Assembly (NCBI GenBank): GCA_047602305.1
Contig: JASGHO010000001.1
Location: 682,001 to 746,000, forward strand
From: Ancrocorticia sp047602305
GTDB lineage: Bacteria; Actinomycetota; Actinomycetes; Actinomycetales; Actinomycetaceae
Direction: 5' to 3'
Length of the DNA stretch: 64,000 nucleotides
Both the position numbers and the translations under genes were made by a program. The notes under the pieces are model-generated. The model saw only the letters and a list, made by a program, of their open reading frames with translations, did not search any database and was not told the origin of the DNA. How positions within the stretch are numbered: the first letter of the stretch is position 1; every line of letters begins with the position of its first letter. Shown in pieces: positions 15,287 through 24,393 of this stretch.

Positions 15287-17260
15287 TCACCCCAACTCCT
15301 GGCGGAGCCGATCACGAATCACTTTTAACCGCCGGAGTTCGTCCAGGTGCATCGTTGCGTGTTGGCGCTGTGTCGGGTGCTCCCAAATGCTCGAACGCTC
15401 GGCCAGTTTGAAGACCTGTTTCCGGGCACGCAGTGGCAGGGTCTCGTCCTGTGCCAGCTTCATGGCTGCTCTCAGCATTCGAGGCGAGTGTTCGTCAAAG
15501 AACCTCGAATGGAGGAACGTACGATCCTCCTCCAGGCACACCGCCACCGCACTGAACTGGAGCGGCACGCTCCACGCTCCGCGCCTTCCCTGCGTGGCAA
15601 GCCTGCACGCCGCCTCCGCTGGCGTCACTCCATCGCGACGCGCACGTACGATGGCCAGCGCATGAGCTGACTCCCGTGCACCAGCCTCCCCGTCCTCCAC
15701 TCTGGCCATCAGCCCGTCCTGAAACGCCGCATCACCAACCGATGATTCATCGAACAACGCGCAGAACAGAAGCCGAATCGCCTCGGACCACTCGCGTGTG
15801 TCCGCCTGGACCGTCTCAATAATCTCTCCTGCTCGCGGATGGCCCTGCCCATACGCAGCCGCAGCGAGAGTGAGAATCGCGGGCGGCGCACACGAGTGCC
15901 TGCTCGGTTCCACAAAGATAGCCGTCCGCCAGTTGCGAGCAAGAAGCACGTCAAGAATCTCCCAATCCACTGCGCCAGCATCGTGAAGCAGATAGAGGAG
16001 TATCGCGAGCGATTCCTCGCTCAACCCTTCCTCCAGCACAGCAGCCTTCAACCCATCCAGATGGCGCGACGCAAAGAATTCTCGCTGCTCAATAACTCGC
16101 TCACGCCGAGACCCCATCCTGTGGTCGTATCCGGCATGAGGAGGTAAGCCAGCCTCCTCACGGATCATATCGACGACGTCCAGCCAGCGAACCACCGTCT
16201 CCGCACTGGTTCCCTGGCCCGGAAAGTGACTGTGGAAAGCCACCCGATCCTCCGGGTTCAACGGCGCTCTGGTTCCCTTGGACGCAATGGCCACACGTAA
16301 CCAGAGCGGAATCCGGGGATCCGTGGCAGCCTGAATGGCGTGCTCAAGTGTCTTGCCACCGAATTGCTCAACAATTGCCATGGCAATCGGGTCCAAGAGA
16401 CGATCATCCGGCCGTGGACAGCGCGTCCGTATCTCGTCCGCCAGCTGCACAGCAGCATCAATCGGATCCCCGCCCTCCTCCGCAACGAGGGCAAGGTACT
16501 CCCGAGGAGCTTGCCGCGGACGCTTGAGCGCTTCCTCCCGCGCCGCGGCAAGAGCCTCGCTCCCGCCCCAGACAAGAAACACAGAAGGATCGAGGAGCCT
16601 GCGCGCTGCCATTGCCGTGGCCGCCTCGTGTGCCAACGGGTGTTCCATCTCGAACGCAACCGTCACGATCGCTGTCGAAAGATCGCCCAACTCGAACCGG
16701 TGTGTTTCCGAGAGCGCCACCGCCAGATCGCCGTGGTTCAACTCCCCACGCATCTGGAGCGCCTTCAAGGCAGGGAGAAGCACCTCACCCATACGTTCAT
16801 CAGCAACCAGTTGGTGCAGCAGACCGATCTCACCGGGGCGCGGAACCGCCCCTCCACGCCCGGTCAACACCGCAAGGCGAGTTCTCCATGCTCCCACATC
16901 ACCCGGCCCCACACCCGCCGGGTACGCATCTCGCATGAGAACAAAAGCTTCGTCCCGCGACCTGCCACCGATCAGCGCGTAACCAAGATCCTCAAGGTCA
17001 GCCAAAGCCATCCGCACGAATCGGTGGTCACCGCCGAAATAGATTACTTGAGGCCCGACGAGATTTCCCCGATCATCGAAGGAATCAACCGAGCCGTGCC
17101 ATCCGATGTAGGGCTGATCCTCGGCGAGCCCGCACTCGCGGATCACCGCTCGCGCATAGTCGTGCAGCGACTCCTGATCGTACAGATGATCGCCCGGCTC
17201 AATGAACAGGACGTCGTCGTTATGGCGAAAGAACTCAAGAATCACGTGGCGCTCGGTCAT
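15287..17260 (-). CDS. large hypothetical protein, alpha-helical
   Basis: A 657-aa soluble protein with a good AGGA ribosome binding site before ATG 17260. Residues 1-125 form a mixed alpha/beta part (HVILEFFRHNDDVLFIEPGDHLYDQ). From ~160 onward the sequence is mostly amphipathic helices rich in Ala, Leu, Arg and Glu (for example VEDGEAGARESAHALAIVRARRDG), consistent with a HEAT/ARM-like solenoid. No catalytic motif, no signal peptide. Function is not recognised. It stands alone between the 2H gene and the APH fragment. Confidence 0.7.
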   Translation of the reverse strand: MTERHVILEFFRHNDDVLFIEPGDHLYDQESLHDYARAVIRECGLAEDQPYIGWHGSVDSFDDRGNLVGPQVIYFGGDHRFVRMALADLEDLGYALIGGRSRDEAFVLMRDAYPAGVGPGDVGAWRTRLAVLTGRGGAVPRPGEIGLLHQLVADERMGEVLLPALKALQMRGELNHGDLAVALSETHRFELGDLSTAIVTVAFEMEHPLAHEAATAMAARRLLDPSVFLVWGGSEALAAAREEALKRPRQAPREYLALVAEEGGDPIDAAVQLADEIRTRCPRPDDRLLDPIAMAIVEQFGGKTLEHAIQAATDPRIPLWLRVAIASKGTRAPLNPEDRVAFHSHFPGQGTSAETVVRWLDVVDMIREEAGLPPHAGYDHRMGSRRERVIEQREFFASRHLDGLKAAVLEEGLSEESLAILLYLLHDAGAVDWEILDVLLARNWRTAIFVEPSRHSCAPPAILTLAAAAYGQGHPRAGEIIETVQADTREWSEAIRLLFCALFDESSVGDAAFQDGLMARVEDGEAGARESAHALAIVRARRDGVTPAEAACRLATQGRRGAWSVPLQFSAVAVCLEEDRTFLHSRFFDEHSPRMLRAAMKLAQDETLPLRARKQVFKLAERSSIWEHPTQRQHATMHLDELRRLKVIRDRLRQELG

Positions 17261-17378
17261 ACGTGAATCCTATCCACACGCTCCGACACAGATTGGGGCC
17301 ATCGTTCACACGCCTCTGCCACCAGTTCCCGCCGACGAACCGAAACCATTCGTGACGCCCGGCGGGTATCATTCAGCC

Positions 17379-17642
17379 ATGGGTTTGCAGAGAGTCGTCC
17401 GCATCGAAGGTGACACCGTCGTTCGCCCCACCAAGCCGTGGACAGCCACGGTTCATTCATTATTACGGCACCTATTTGACTCTGGGCTCCCGGTTCCGGA
17501 ACCACTCGGATTCGACGACGACGTCACGGCGCCCATGACAAGGGGACGGCCCCTTCCGGAACCGTCCCCTTGTCAACTATTCAGGCAACCAACCACGTTC
17601 GCCCACCAACTAGTGGCCAGCGGGCGCCGTCGTCGCCAGTGA
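17379..17642 (+). pseudogene. aminoglycoside-phosphotransferase-like N-terminal fragment
   Basis: From ATG 17379 the frame encodes VVRIEGDTVVRPTKPWTATVHSLLRHLFDSGLPVPEPLGFDDD, the N-terminal kinase lobe pattern of the APH family. It then runs into a hairpin repeat at 17537 and unrelated sequence, ending at 17642. The catalytic loop (H-x-D) and the rest are absent, so the gene is truncated, apparently at the hairpin. Confidence 0.6.
17537..17574. repeat. perfect 13-bp-stem hairpin (REP-like)
   Basis: Arms GACAAGGGGACGG (17537-17549) and CCGTCCCCTTGTC (17562-17574) are exact complements around a 12-base loop. It sits at the point where the APH-like frame loses family similarity and 71 bp past the sufT stop, so it may be both an insertion and a terminator for convergent transcription. 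Confidence 0.65.
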
Positions 17643-17644
17643 TA

Positions 17645-18022
17645 TCACACGTTGAAACCGAGCGCCTGCAGCATCTCGCGGCCTTCGGTGGTGATGCGCT
17701 CCGGGCCCCACGGCGGCAGCCACACCCAGTTGATGCGCATCGAGGACACCATGCCCTCCAACGCCTGAGCGGCCTGATCTTCGATCACGTCGGTGAGCGG
17801 GCAGGCGGCGGAGGTCAGGGTCATGTCCACAACGCACTTGGTGCCGTCAAGGTTGACCCCGTAGAGCAGGCCGAGATCCACGACGTTGATGCCGAGCTCG
17901 GGATCGATGACGTCGCGCAGTGCCTCCTCGATGTCCTCGACCGTCGGGACGGACATCGGCGCGTCATCGGCGCCACCCGCCGCGCCCGGGTACGCCGGCG
18001 CGGATTCCAATTCCTCAGACAT
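17645..18022 (-). CDS. sufT: SufT/MIP18-type iron-sulfur assembly factor (DUF59)
   Basis: A 125-aa protein from ATG 18022. VEDIEEALRDVIDPELGINVVDLGLLYGV is the DUF59/MIP18 signature, and VDMTLTSAACPLTDVI carries the conserved Cys. SufT helps maturation of Fe-S proteins under high demand. It is the last gene of the suf operon and overlaps sufU by 8 bp. The N-terminal ~25 residues (Ala/Pro-rich) are not part of the fold. Confidence 0.92.
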   Translation of the reverse strand: MSEELESAPAYPGAAGGADDAPMSVPTVEDIEEALRDVIDPELGINVVDLGLLYGVNLDGTKCVVDMTLTSAACPLTDVIEDQAAQALEGMVSSMRINWVWLPPWGPERITTEGREMLQALGFNV

Positions 18023-18554
18023 TGTCTGCTCCTTCTTTCGCCTCCACGGACCCTTCGGCCCCCTCGGCACCGTCATTGACGACGACGGCGTCACCGCTCA
18101 CGTTGGCCGTCACGGCCTGGTCGGTCGCGTCGCGCATGGCCATCCACCCCAGCAGCGCGCACTTGATTCGCATCGGGAATTTGGCCACCCCTACGAACGC
18201 GGCCGCGTCCTCCAGGGTGTCGGTCTCGTCCTCGCTGAGGTCATGCCCGCGGGCATCCATCAGCTTGCGGAAGGTCTCGGACAGGGCCATCGCCTCGCTC
18301 AAGTCCTTACCCTCAACCATCTCAGTCATGATGGAAATTGAGGCCTGAGAGATCGAGCAGCCGTGGCCTTCCCAGCCGATCTCCTCGATCTGGGAGCCGT
18401 CGGCGGAGAGCTTGACCCGCATATTCACCTGGTCACCGCAGGTGGGGTTCACCTGGAATGACTCGCCGTCAAAATCGTCGAGAACACCCGCGCCGTGACG
18501 CTCACGCGCCGCGTCGAGAATGATCTGCTGGTACATCGCATCCAGATCGCTCAT
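18015..18554 (-). CDS. sufU: SufU-type Fe-S scaffold / sulfur-transfer protein
   Basis: A 179-aa protein: LDAMYQQIILDAARERHG, NPTCGDQVNMRVKL (first Cys and the Asp two residues after), GHGCSISQASISIMTEMVEGK (second Cys) and RIKCALLGW (third Cys). These are the zinc/sulfur ligands of SufU, which receives persulfide from SufS. The C-terminal ~35 residues after the fold are acidic and low-complexity (VVNDGAEGAEGSVEAKEGADNV), longer than usual. The start overlaps the sufS stop by 1 bp (TGATG). Confidence 0.94.
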   Translation of the reverse strand: MSDLDAMYQQIILDAARERHGAGVLDDFDGESFQVNPTCGDQVNMRVKLSADGSQIEEIGWEGHGCSISQASISIMTEMVEGKDLSEAMALSETFRKLMDARGHDLSEDETDTLEDAAAFVGVAKFPMRIKCALLGWMAMRDATDQAVTANVSGDAVVVNDGAEGAEGSVEAKEGADNV

Positions 18555-19924
18555 CAGTCCTCCAAACGGAAATATTTCCGGACGCCCGCAAGGGCAGATA
18601 TGAAGATATCAACCTCGTCGGCCGTGTTGTAGGGACCAAGGGAGGCGCGAGACGAAGCGAACACACCAAAGTGGCGGTGAATCGGCTGCGCGCAGTGGTG
18701 CCCCACACGCACGGCCACGCCGAGAGAATCGAGGTATTGGCCCACGTCATGCGGGTGTACCCCTTCCACGTCAAAGGCCACCGAACCGGTACGGCCTTCG
18801 GCGTTCAACGGCCCCAGCACCCGCACGCCAGGAATCTGTGCGATCCCGTCGAGCATCTGCTTGGTCAGCTTCTCCTCGTGCTCGGCGATCTTCTCCATGC
18901 CGATACCCATGAGGTAGTCCGCAGCCGCGCCCATACCCACCGCTTGCGCGACAGGCTGGGTGCCAGCTTCGAAACGGGCGGGCGGCGGTGCGTAGGTGGT
19001 CTTCTCCATGGTAACCACCTCGACCATCGATCCGCCGAACATGAAGGGCGGCATCACCTCGAGCAGCTCGCGCCGCCCGTACAACGCGCCAACGCCGGTG
19101 GGCGCCAGCATCTTGTGCCCGGAGAAGGCAGCGAAGTCAACGTCCAACGCCTTGAAATCAACCGGCATGTGCGGTACGGACTGGCAGGCGTCGAGGACGG
19201 TCAGTGCCCCCACCTTCTTCGCCGCCGCCACAATCTCCGCCACCGGCGAGATGGCGCCCGACACGTTGGACACGTGGGTGAAGGCCACCACCTTGGTGCG
19301 CTCGTTGATGACATCCAGCGTGGACAGGTCAATGCGCCCGTCCTCCGTCAGATCCAACCAGCGCAGCTCGGCGCCGGTACGCGCACACAGCTCCTGCCAC
19401 GGGATGAGATTGGCGTGGTGTTCAGCGCGGGTAGTGACGACGACGTCGCCGGGACCCACCTGGAAGCGGGCGGCCAGGCCGCCGTCGCCCACCGAACCGG
19501 AACCAGCCGAACCCCAGTCGTCGCGACCGGCAGAATCGCCCCACGCCGAGGCGCCACTCAAACCAGCGGCGCGCCCCACCGAGGGGCCGCGGCCCACGGA
19601 CACGTTCGACATCACGTAGGCCACCAGGTTGATGGCCTGCGTGCTGCCGGAGGTCCAGACGACCTCGTCCGGCTCTACCCCCACCAAGGCGGCAACCTTT
19701 TCACGCGCTTCCTCGAAGGCGTAGGTCGCCTCCTCAGCAAGCAGGTGGGAGCCGCGCTTGACGGAACCGTTGTGCACCACGTCGAGCTCCCGCACGGCGT
19801 CGAGGACGCACTGCGGGTGCTGGGAGGTGGCACCGGAATCTAGGTAGACCAGCGGCCCTCCCCCACGCACTGCACGAGACAGGATGGGGAAGTCGCCGCG
19901 GGGTGCCGGAGTCTGGTCAGACAC
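18554..19924 (-). CDS. sufS: cysteine desulfurase SufS
   Basis: A 456-aa PLP enzyme that removes sulfur from cysteine for Fe-S clusters. Visible motifs: TSGSTQAINLVAY, EHHANLIPWQELC, TVLDACQSVPHMPVD, FSGHKMLAPTGVGALYG (PLP-binding Lys) and the active-site loop RVGHHCAQPIH (catalytic Cys). It is about 40 residues longer than usual because of a Gly/Ser/Ala-rich insertion at ~105-150 (VGRAAGLSGASAWGDSAG onward), before the substrate-binding helix. The gene lies between sufC and sufU. Confidence 0.96.
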   Translation of the reverse strand: MSDQTPAPRGDFPILSRAVRGGGPLVYLDSGATSQHPQCVLDAVRELDVVHNGSVKRGSHLLAEEATYAFEEAREKVAALVGVEPDEVVWTSGSTQAINLVAYVMSNVSVGRGPSVGRAAGLSGASAWGDSAGRDDWGSAGSGSVGDGGLAARFQVGPGDVVVTTRAEHHANLIPWQELCARTGAELRWLDLTEDGRIDLSTLDVINERTKVVAFTHVSNVSGAISPVAEIVAAAKKVGALTVLDACQSVPHMPVDFKALDVDFAAFSGHKMLAPTGVGALYGRRELLEVMPPFMFGGSMVEVVTMEKTTYAPPPARFEAGTQPVAQAVGMGAAADYLMGIGMEKIAEHEEKLTKQMLDGIAQIPGVRVLGPLNAEGRTGSVAFDVEGVHPHDVGQYLDSLGVAVRVGHHCAQPIHRHFGVFASSRASLGPYNTADEVDIFISALAGVRKYFRLED

Positions 19925-19926
19925 GA

Positions 19927-20679
19927 TTAGGCCTCCACGAAGGAATCGTAGCCCGACTCCTCGAGCTGGTCAGCCAGCTCGGCGCCACCGGTCTTGACGA
20001 TCTGACCATTGGCGAACACGTGCACGTAATCAGGCTTGATGTACTGCAGGATGCGCGAGTAGTGGGTGATGAGGAGGATGGAGTTCTTGGTCTCCTCGTG
20101 GATGCGCACGACACCCTCGGAGACGACGCGCAGGGCGTCCACGTCAAGGCCGGAATCGGTCTCGTCGAGAACGGCAACCTTGGGCTGGAGCAGCTCCATC
20201 TGGAGAACTTCGGTGCGCTTCTTCTCGCCGCCGGAGAAGCCAACGTTGAGGTCACGCGAGACGAAGTCGGGCGACACCTTGAGGTTGGCGGTGGCCTGCT
20301 TGAGGCGCTTGGTCCAGTCACGCAGCTTGGGGGCTTCGCCGTCGATCGCGGTCTTGGCGGTGCGCAGGAAGTTGGTCACGGACACGCCGGGCACCTCGAC
20401 CGGGTACTGCATGGCCAGGAAGAGACCAGCGCGGGCGCGCTCGTCCGGGGTGGCGTCAGTGATGTCCTCGCCGTCGAGCAGGATCTTGCCCTCGGTGATG
20501 ACGTACTTGGGGTGGCCTGCGAGGGCGTAGGCGGTGGTGGACTTGCCGGAGCCGTTGGGGCCCATGATGGCATGTACTTCGTTGTCACCAATGGTGAGGT
20601 TGACGCCGTGCAGGATCGGCTTGAGGCCGTCGGCCGTCTCGACCGAGGCGTGGAGGTTCTGGATCTCAAGTGTGGACAA
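19927..20679 (-). CDS. sufC: SufC ABC-type ATPase
   Basis: A 250-aa ATPase of the SufBCD scaffold: Walker A MGPNGSGKSTTAYALAGHP, signature NVGFSGGEKKRTEVLQM, Walker B VAVLDETDSGLDVDAL, switch His in ILLITHYSRIL. These features and the DETDSGLD sequence are specific to SufC. It is cytoplasmic and not linked to a membrane permease. Close spacing with neighbours shows one operon. Confidence 0.97.
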   Translation of the reverse strand: MSTLEIQNLHASVETADGLKPILHGVNLTIGDNEVHAIMGPNGSGKSTTAYALAGHPKYVITEGKILLDGEDITDATPDERARAGLFLAMQYPVEVPGVSVTNFLRTAKTAIDGEAPKLRDWTKRLKQATANLKVSPDFVSRDLNVGFSGGEKKRTEVLQMELLQPKVAVLDETDSGLDVDALRVVSEGVVRIHEETKNSILLITHYSRILQYIKPDYVHVFANGQIVKTGGAELADQLEESGYDSFVEA

Positions 20680-20693
20680 GGTCTAACTCCTAC

Positions 20694-21029
20694 TTACAGT
20701 GTGGCATCGACGTCCACCAGGACGTCGCTACCGTGAATCTCAATAACGTAAACGGGGACCGGCTTGGTTGCCGGCAGGGCGAGCGGGATTCCGGTGTACA
20801 GATCGAAGGGAGCTCCATGCTTCCAGCATTCGATCGTTCCGTCGTCCACGTCGCCGTCGGCGAGCGAGAAGTTCGCGTGTGAGCAGGTGTCACCCACGGC
20901 GTGCCACGAGCCATCCGAGTCACGGACGACCGCGACGAGCACCTTGGCACCCGACTCGCTGGTCAGCGTCACCTGCTGTGCTTCGGCCGGATCAAGATCC
21001 GTCACCGAGCAGGCGAACTGCAGACTCAT
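20694..21029 (-). CDS. Rieske-type ferredoxin in the suf operon
   Basis: A 111-aa protein with CSHANFSLADGDVDDGTIECWKHG: the C-x-H and C-x2-H ligands of a Rieske [2Fe-2S] centre. It resembles ferredoxin subunits of non-heme dioxygenases, but it lies between sufD and sufC (ATGA overlap with sufD). This position is usual in actinobacterial suf operons. It probably supplies electrons for, or tests, cluster assembly, an inference from context. Confidence 0.93.
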   Translation of the reverse strand: MSLQFACSVTDLDPAEAQQVTLTSESGAKVLVAVVRDSDGSWHAVGDTCSHANFSLADGDVDDGTIECWKHGAPFDLYTGIPLALPATKPVPVYVIEIHGSDVLVDVDATL

Positions 21030-22222
21030 TCAGCTTCCTCCTCGCAGCCTGCTGCAACTAGCTCGGCAAGATCCAGCTCGCGCTCGATCGCGGCCATCAG
21101 CTTCTGCTGAACGGACTCGACACCGATCTGCTCGACCAGTTCGGCGAAGAAGCCGCGCACCACGAGGCGGCGGGCGATATCCTCTGGGATACCGCGAGCC
21201 TGCAGGTAGAACAGCTGCTCTTCGTCGAAGCGACCGGTGGCGGAGGCGTGGCCTGCCGAAGCGATGTCACCGGTCTCGATCTCCAAGTTGGGGACGGAAT
21301 CGGCCTTGGCGCCCTCGGTGAGAACCAAGTTGCGGTTGAGCTCGTAGGTGTCGGTGTTGGCGGCCTGTGCCTGGATGAGCACGTCGCCGATCCACACGGA
21401 GTGGGCGTCCTGACCCTGCAGCGCGCCCTTGTAGGCAACGTTGGAGGTGCAGTTGGCCGGACCGTGGTTGACGAACACGCGGTGTTCCTGGTGCTCGCCA
21501 GCTTCGGTCACGTAGGCGCCGAGCAGCTCGGCCTCGCCGCCTTCGCCTTCATAGGCAACGCTGGTGGAGACGCGAACGACGTCGCCGCCCAGGGTCACCA
21601 CGATGTGGCGCACCTTGGCATTGCGGCCCACGAGAATGCGCTGGGCGGAGAAGTGACGAGCGGTGCGCTCGGCTTCCTGCACGGACACGACCGTCAACTC
21701 GGCCTCATCACCCACGGTGATTTCGACGCCCTCGTTGAGCTGGCCCGCGCCGGAGTGCTCGATCACCACTGTGCCGGTGGAGTGCGGCTCGGCGAAAACG
21801 GCCACGTGTGCGGAGTTCATGCCTTCGGGAGCGGTGAGGCCAACAACCACCTCGTAATCCGGCGTGCCAGCCGGAACCGTTACCACGTAGGCCCGCTCGA
21901 ACTTCTCCCACGCCACGGCGGCGGAGCGATCGTCGGGAACACCCACGGTGCCCAGGCGCACGTCGTCACGGCCCACGACCTCAACGGCCTCGGAACCTGC
22001 GGTCACCGGGGCCACAGGGGCCGCCAGCTCGGCGTCGAAGAACTCGCCAACCCGATCCATGGGGGTGAAGCGCCAGTCCTCTTCCTGACCCGTGGGGACC
22101 TCGAAATCGGCCGCCACGAAGGAGGCGAAACGATCCTTGCGGGTGGCGCCGGTGGAGAAGTCCTCGTTCTCCACCAGCACAGCGTTCGAATGATCTGTAG
22201 ACAAATTCGGCATGTCAGCCAA
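21026..22222 (-). CDS. sufD: SufD, Fe-S cluster scaffold subunit
   Basis: A 398-aa protein with the right-handed beta-helix core of SufB/SufD. The characteristic C-terminal part includes EIETGDIASAGHASATGRFDEEQLFYLQARGIPEDIARRLVVRGFF. The His in GHASATG is the conserved metal-site residue of SufD. The N-terminus includes EEDWRFTPM. It forms the SufBC2D complex with its neighbours and overlaps sufB by 8 bp. Confidence 0.96.
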   Translation of the reverse strand: MADMPNLSTDHSNAVLVENEDFSTGATRKDRFASFVAADFEVPTGQEEDWRFTPMDRVGEFFDAELAAPVAPVTAGSEAVEVVGRDDVRLGTVGVPDDRSAAVAWEKFERAYVVTVPAGTPDYEVVVGLTAPEGMNSAHVAVFAEPHSTGTVVIEHSGAGQLNEGVEITVGDEAELTVVSVQEAERTARHFSAQRILVGRNAKVRHIVVTLGGDVVRVSTSVAYEGEGGEAELLGAYVTEAGEHQEHRVFVNHGPANCTSNVAYKGALQGQDAHSVWIGDVLIQAQAANTDTYELNRNLVLTEGAKADSVPNLEIETGDIASAGHASATGRFDEEQLFYLQARGIPEDIARRLVVRGFFAELVEQIGVESVQQKLMAAIERELDLAELVAAGCEEEAE

Positions 22223-23666
22223 CGCTTCCTTCCATCTGAAGCTCGATGAGGCGGTTCAGCTCAAGTGCGTATTCCATCGGCAGCTCGCGAGCAATGGGCT
22301 CGACGAAGCCGCGCACGATCATCGCCATGGCCTCCGTCTCGTCCAGGCCACGCTGCATGAGGTAGAACAGCTGATCCTCGGACACCTTGGACACGGTGGC
22401 CTCGTGGCCCATCTGGACGTCGTCGGTCCGGATATCCACGTAGGGGTAGGTGTCGGTGCGGGAGATGTCGTCCACGAGCAGGGCGTCACAAATCACGGAG
22501 GACTTGGAGCCGTAGGCATTCTCGTCCACCTGGACGAGGCCGCGGTAGGAGGAGCGTCCGCCACCACGGGAGATGGACTTGGAGACGATCGACGACGTCG
22601 TGTAAGGAGCCGAGTGGATCATCTTGGCGCCGGTGTCCTGATGCTGACCGGGGCCCGAGAAGGCAGCCGAGAGAGCCTCGCCGCGCGCATGCTCACCGAG
22701 CAGGACGCAGGCGGGGTACTTCATGTTGACGCGTGAACCGATGTTGCCGTCCACCCATTCCATGACGCCACCCTCAGCGACGGAAGCGCGCTGGGTCACG
22801 AGGTTGAGAACGTTGTTGGACCAGTTCTGGATCGTCGTGTAACGCACGTGGGCGTTCTTCTTGACGATGATCTCCACGTTGGCGGCATGCAGGGAATCGC
22901 GCTGGTAGATCGGAGCGGTGCAGCCCTCGACGTAATGCACGTAGGAGCCTTCGTCAGCGATGATGAGCGTGCGCTCGAACTGACCCATGGACTCGGTGTT
23001 GATACGGAAGTAGGCCTGCAGCGGGATCTCCACGCGCACGTTCTTGGGAACGTAGATGAAGGAGCCACCGGACCACACGGCGGTGTTCAGCGAGGCGAAC
23101 TTGTTGTCGCCAGCCGGAATAACGGTGCAGAAGTGCTCGCGGAAGAGCTCCTCGTGCTCCTTGAGCGCGGTGTCCGTGTCCAGGAAGATGACGCCCTGCT
23201 GCTCCAGATCCTCACGGATCTGGTGGTACACCACTTCGGACTCGTACTGCGCCGCAACGCCGGCCACGAGGCGAGCCTTTTCGGCCTCGGGAATACCGAG
23301 ACGATCGTAGGTGTTGCGGATATCCTCCGGCAGATCGTCCCAGGAGTTCGCGGGACGCTCAGTCGCCTTGACGAAGTACTTGTACTCGTCAAAGTCGATG
23401 AAGGAGAGGTCCGCACCCCACGTGGGCATCGGGCGGCGCTCGAAGAGACGATGCGCCTTGAGACGGAGCTTGAGCATCCACTCCGGCTCGTTCTTCACAG
23501 CGGAAATATGGCGGACGACGTCCGCGCTGAGTCCACGCTGAGCAGCTTGACCAGCTTCGTCGGAATCGTGCCAGCCGAAGCTGTACTTCCCGCCGAGAGC
23601 CTCGATGGTCTCTTGCTGCTCGTTGATGGCCTCAGCAACCGCGGCTTCATGCCGGGTCTGTGTCAT
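22215..23666 (-). CDS. sufB: SufB, Fe-S cluster scaffold subunit
   Basis: A 483-aa protein from ATG 23666; a longer upstream frame is rejected because it would run through sufR. It has the SufB landmarks FGWHDSDEAGQAA, PEWMLKLRLKAHRLFERRPMP and EGCTAPIYQRDSLHAANVEI with the persulfide-accepting Cys. Also present are RASVAEGGVMEWVDGNIGS, YRGLVQVDENAYGSKSSVICDALLVDD and GHEATVSKVSEDQLFYLMQRGL. It is the first scaffold gene after the regulator, with an ATGA overlap. Confidence 0.97.
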   Translation of the reverse strand: MTQTRHEAAVAEAINEQQETIEALGGKYSFGWHDSDEAGQAAQRGLSADVVRHISAVKNEPEWMLKLRLKAHRLFERRPMPTWGADLSFIDFDEYKYFVKATERPANSWDDLPEDIRNTYDRLGIPEAEKARLVAGVAAQYESEVVYHQIREDLEQQGVIFLDTDTALKEHEELFREHFCTVIPAGDNKFASLNTAVWSGGSFIYVPKNVRVEIPLQAYFRINTESMGQFERTLIIADEGSYVHYVEGCTAPIYQRDSLHAANVEIIVKKNAHVRYTTIQNWSNNVLNLVTQRASVAEGGVMEWVDGNIGSRVNMKYPACVLLGEHARGEALSAAFSGPGQHQDTGAKMIHSAPYTTSSIVSKSISRGGGRSSYRGLVQVDENAYGSKSSVICDALLVDDISRTDTYPYVDIRTDDVQMGHEATVSKVSEDQLFYLMQRGLDETEAMAMIVRGFVEPIARELPMEYALELNRLIELQMEGSVG

Positions 23667-24361
23667 GGCTGTCCTTCCATGTTGTTTGAAGTCCCGCGGG
23701 CACGCGAGACAAGTGGGATCGTCAGGGTACACACGTGTTCGCCACCGGCCAAGGTGGCGAGGCGTTGTACGTGCACCCCGAGGAGTCGGTGAAAAGCCTG
23801 AGTTTCTGCTTCGCACATTGCGGGGTAGGCCGTGGCTACGTCTTGAATCGGGCAGTGGCCCTGGCATAGCTGCAAGGTGATGCCGCGTGGACCGCGGCGG
23901 ATACTCGCGGCATACCCATCTTGCGTGAGTACTCGAGCCAGCGCGTGAGCTCTGGCCTCAACATCCTCGCCGATCTCGTCAAGTGCCGGACGGTATCTCT
24001 CCTCCAGTCCAGCAATGCGTTCTTCGGCGAAGCGTCGAATACCCTCGTCACCCAACGCCGCCTTGACGAAGTCGAGTGCTTGGGTAGCCACGTCACCGTA
24101 GGAATCTCCAAAGATTGCCTGGCCCTGACCTGTGGCGACGTAACGCCGTGAGGGCCTACCGCGCCGTGCCGGTTTGGCCGCGACGCCCTCGTATTCAGCA
24201 ATTTGTCCATCCAGTTCGAGCTGGGCCAGGTGGCGCCGCACCGCGGCCGCCGTCAAGACGAGTTCTGTCGCAAGTTCGGCCGAAGTAATGGGGCCTTGCT
24301 CGATAATGAGCCGGAGGATCTTCTCTCGTGTTCCGGCGTCTGGATCAAGTAGTCCAGTCAT
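23663..24361 (-). CDS. sufR: SufR-type Fe-S-sensing repressor of the suf operon
   Basis: A 232-aa protein from ATG 24361. The N-terminal winged helix-turn-helix (TSAELATELVLTAAAVRRHL, RRGRPSRRYVAT) is of the DeoR/ArsR-like SufR family. The C-terminal domain has Cys residues in LQLCQGHCPIQDV, PAMCEAET and GGEHVCTL, fitting ligation of a [4Fe-4S] or [2Fe-2S] cluster. In cyanobacteria and mycobacteria SufR represses suf when clusters are plentiful. It is first in the operon and has its own candidate box upstream. Confidence 0.93.
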   Translation of the reverse strand: MTGLLDPDAGTREKILRLIIEQGPITSAELATELVLTAAAVRRHLAQLELDGQIAEYEGVAAKPARRGRPSRRYVATGQGQAIFGDSYGDVATQALDFVKAALGDEGIRRFAEERIAGLEERYRPALDEIGEDVEARAHALARVLTQDGYAASIRRGPRGITLQLCQGHCPIQDVATAYPAMCEAETQAFHRLLGVHVQRLATLAGGEHVCTLTIPLVSRARGTSNNMEGQP

Positions 24362-24393
24362 GCGATCCCCCTCCCATACGCTCATCTATTAAA

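Noticed and set aside
18671..19843. 390-codon plus-strand frame opposite sufS
   Set aside because: His/Arg/Gly-rich antisense translation with no recognisable fold.
23667..23867. Upstream extension of SufB
   Set aside because: The extra residues overlap sufR and do not resemble SufB. ATG 23666 forms the expected ATGA overlap.
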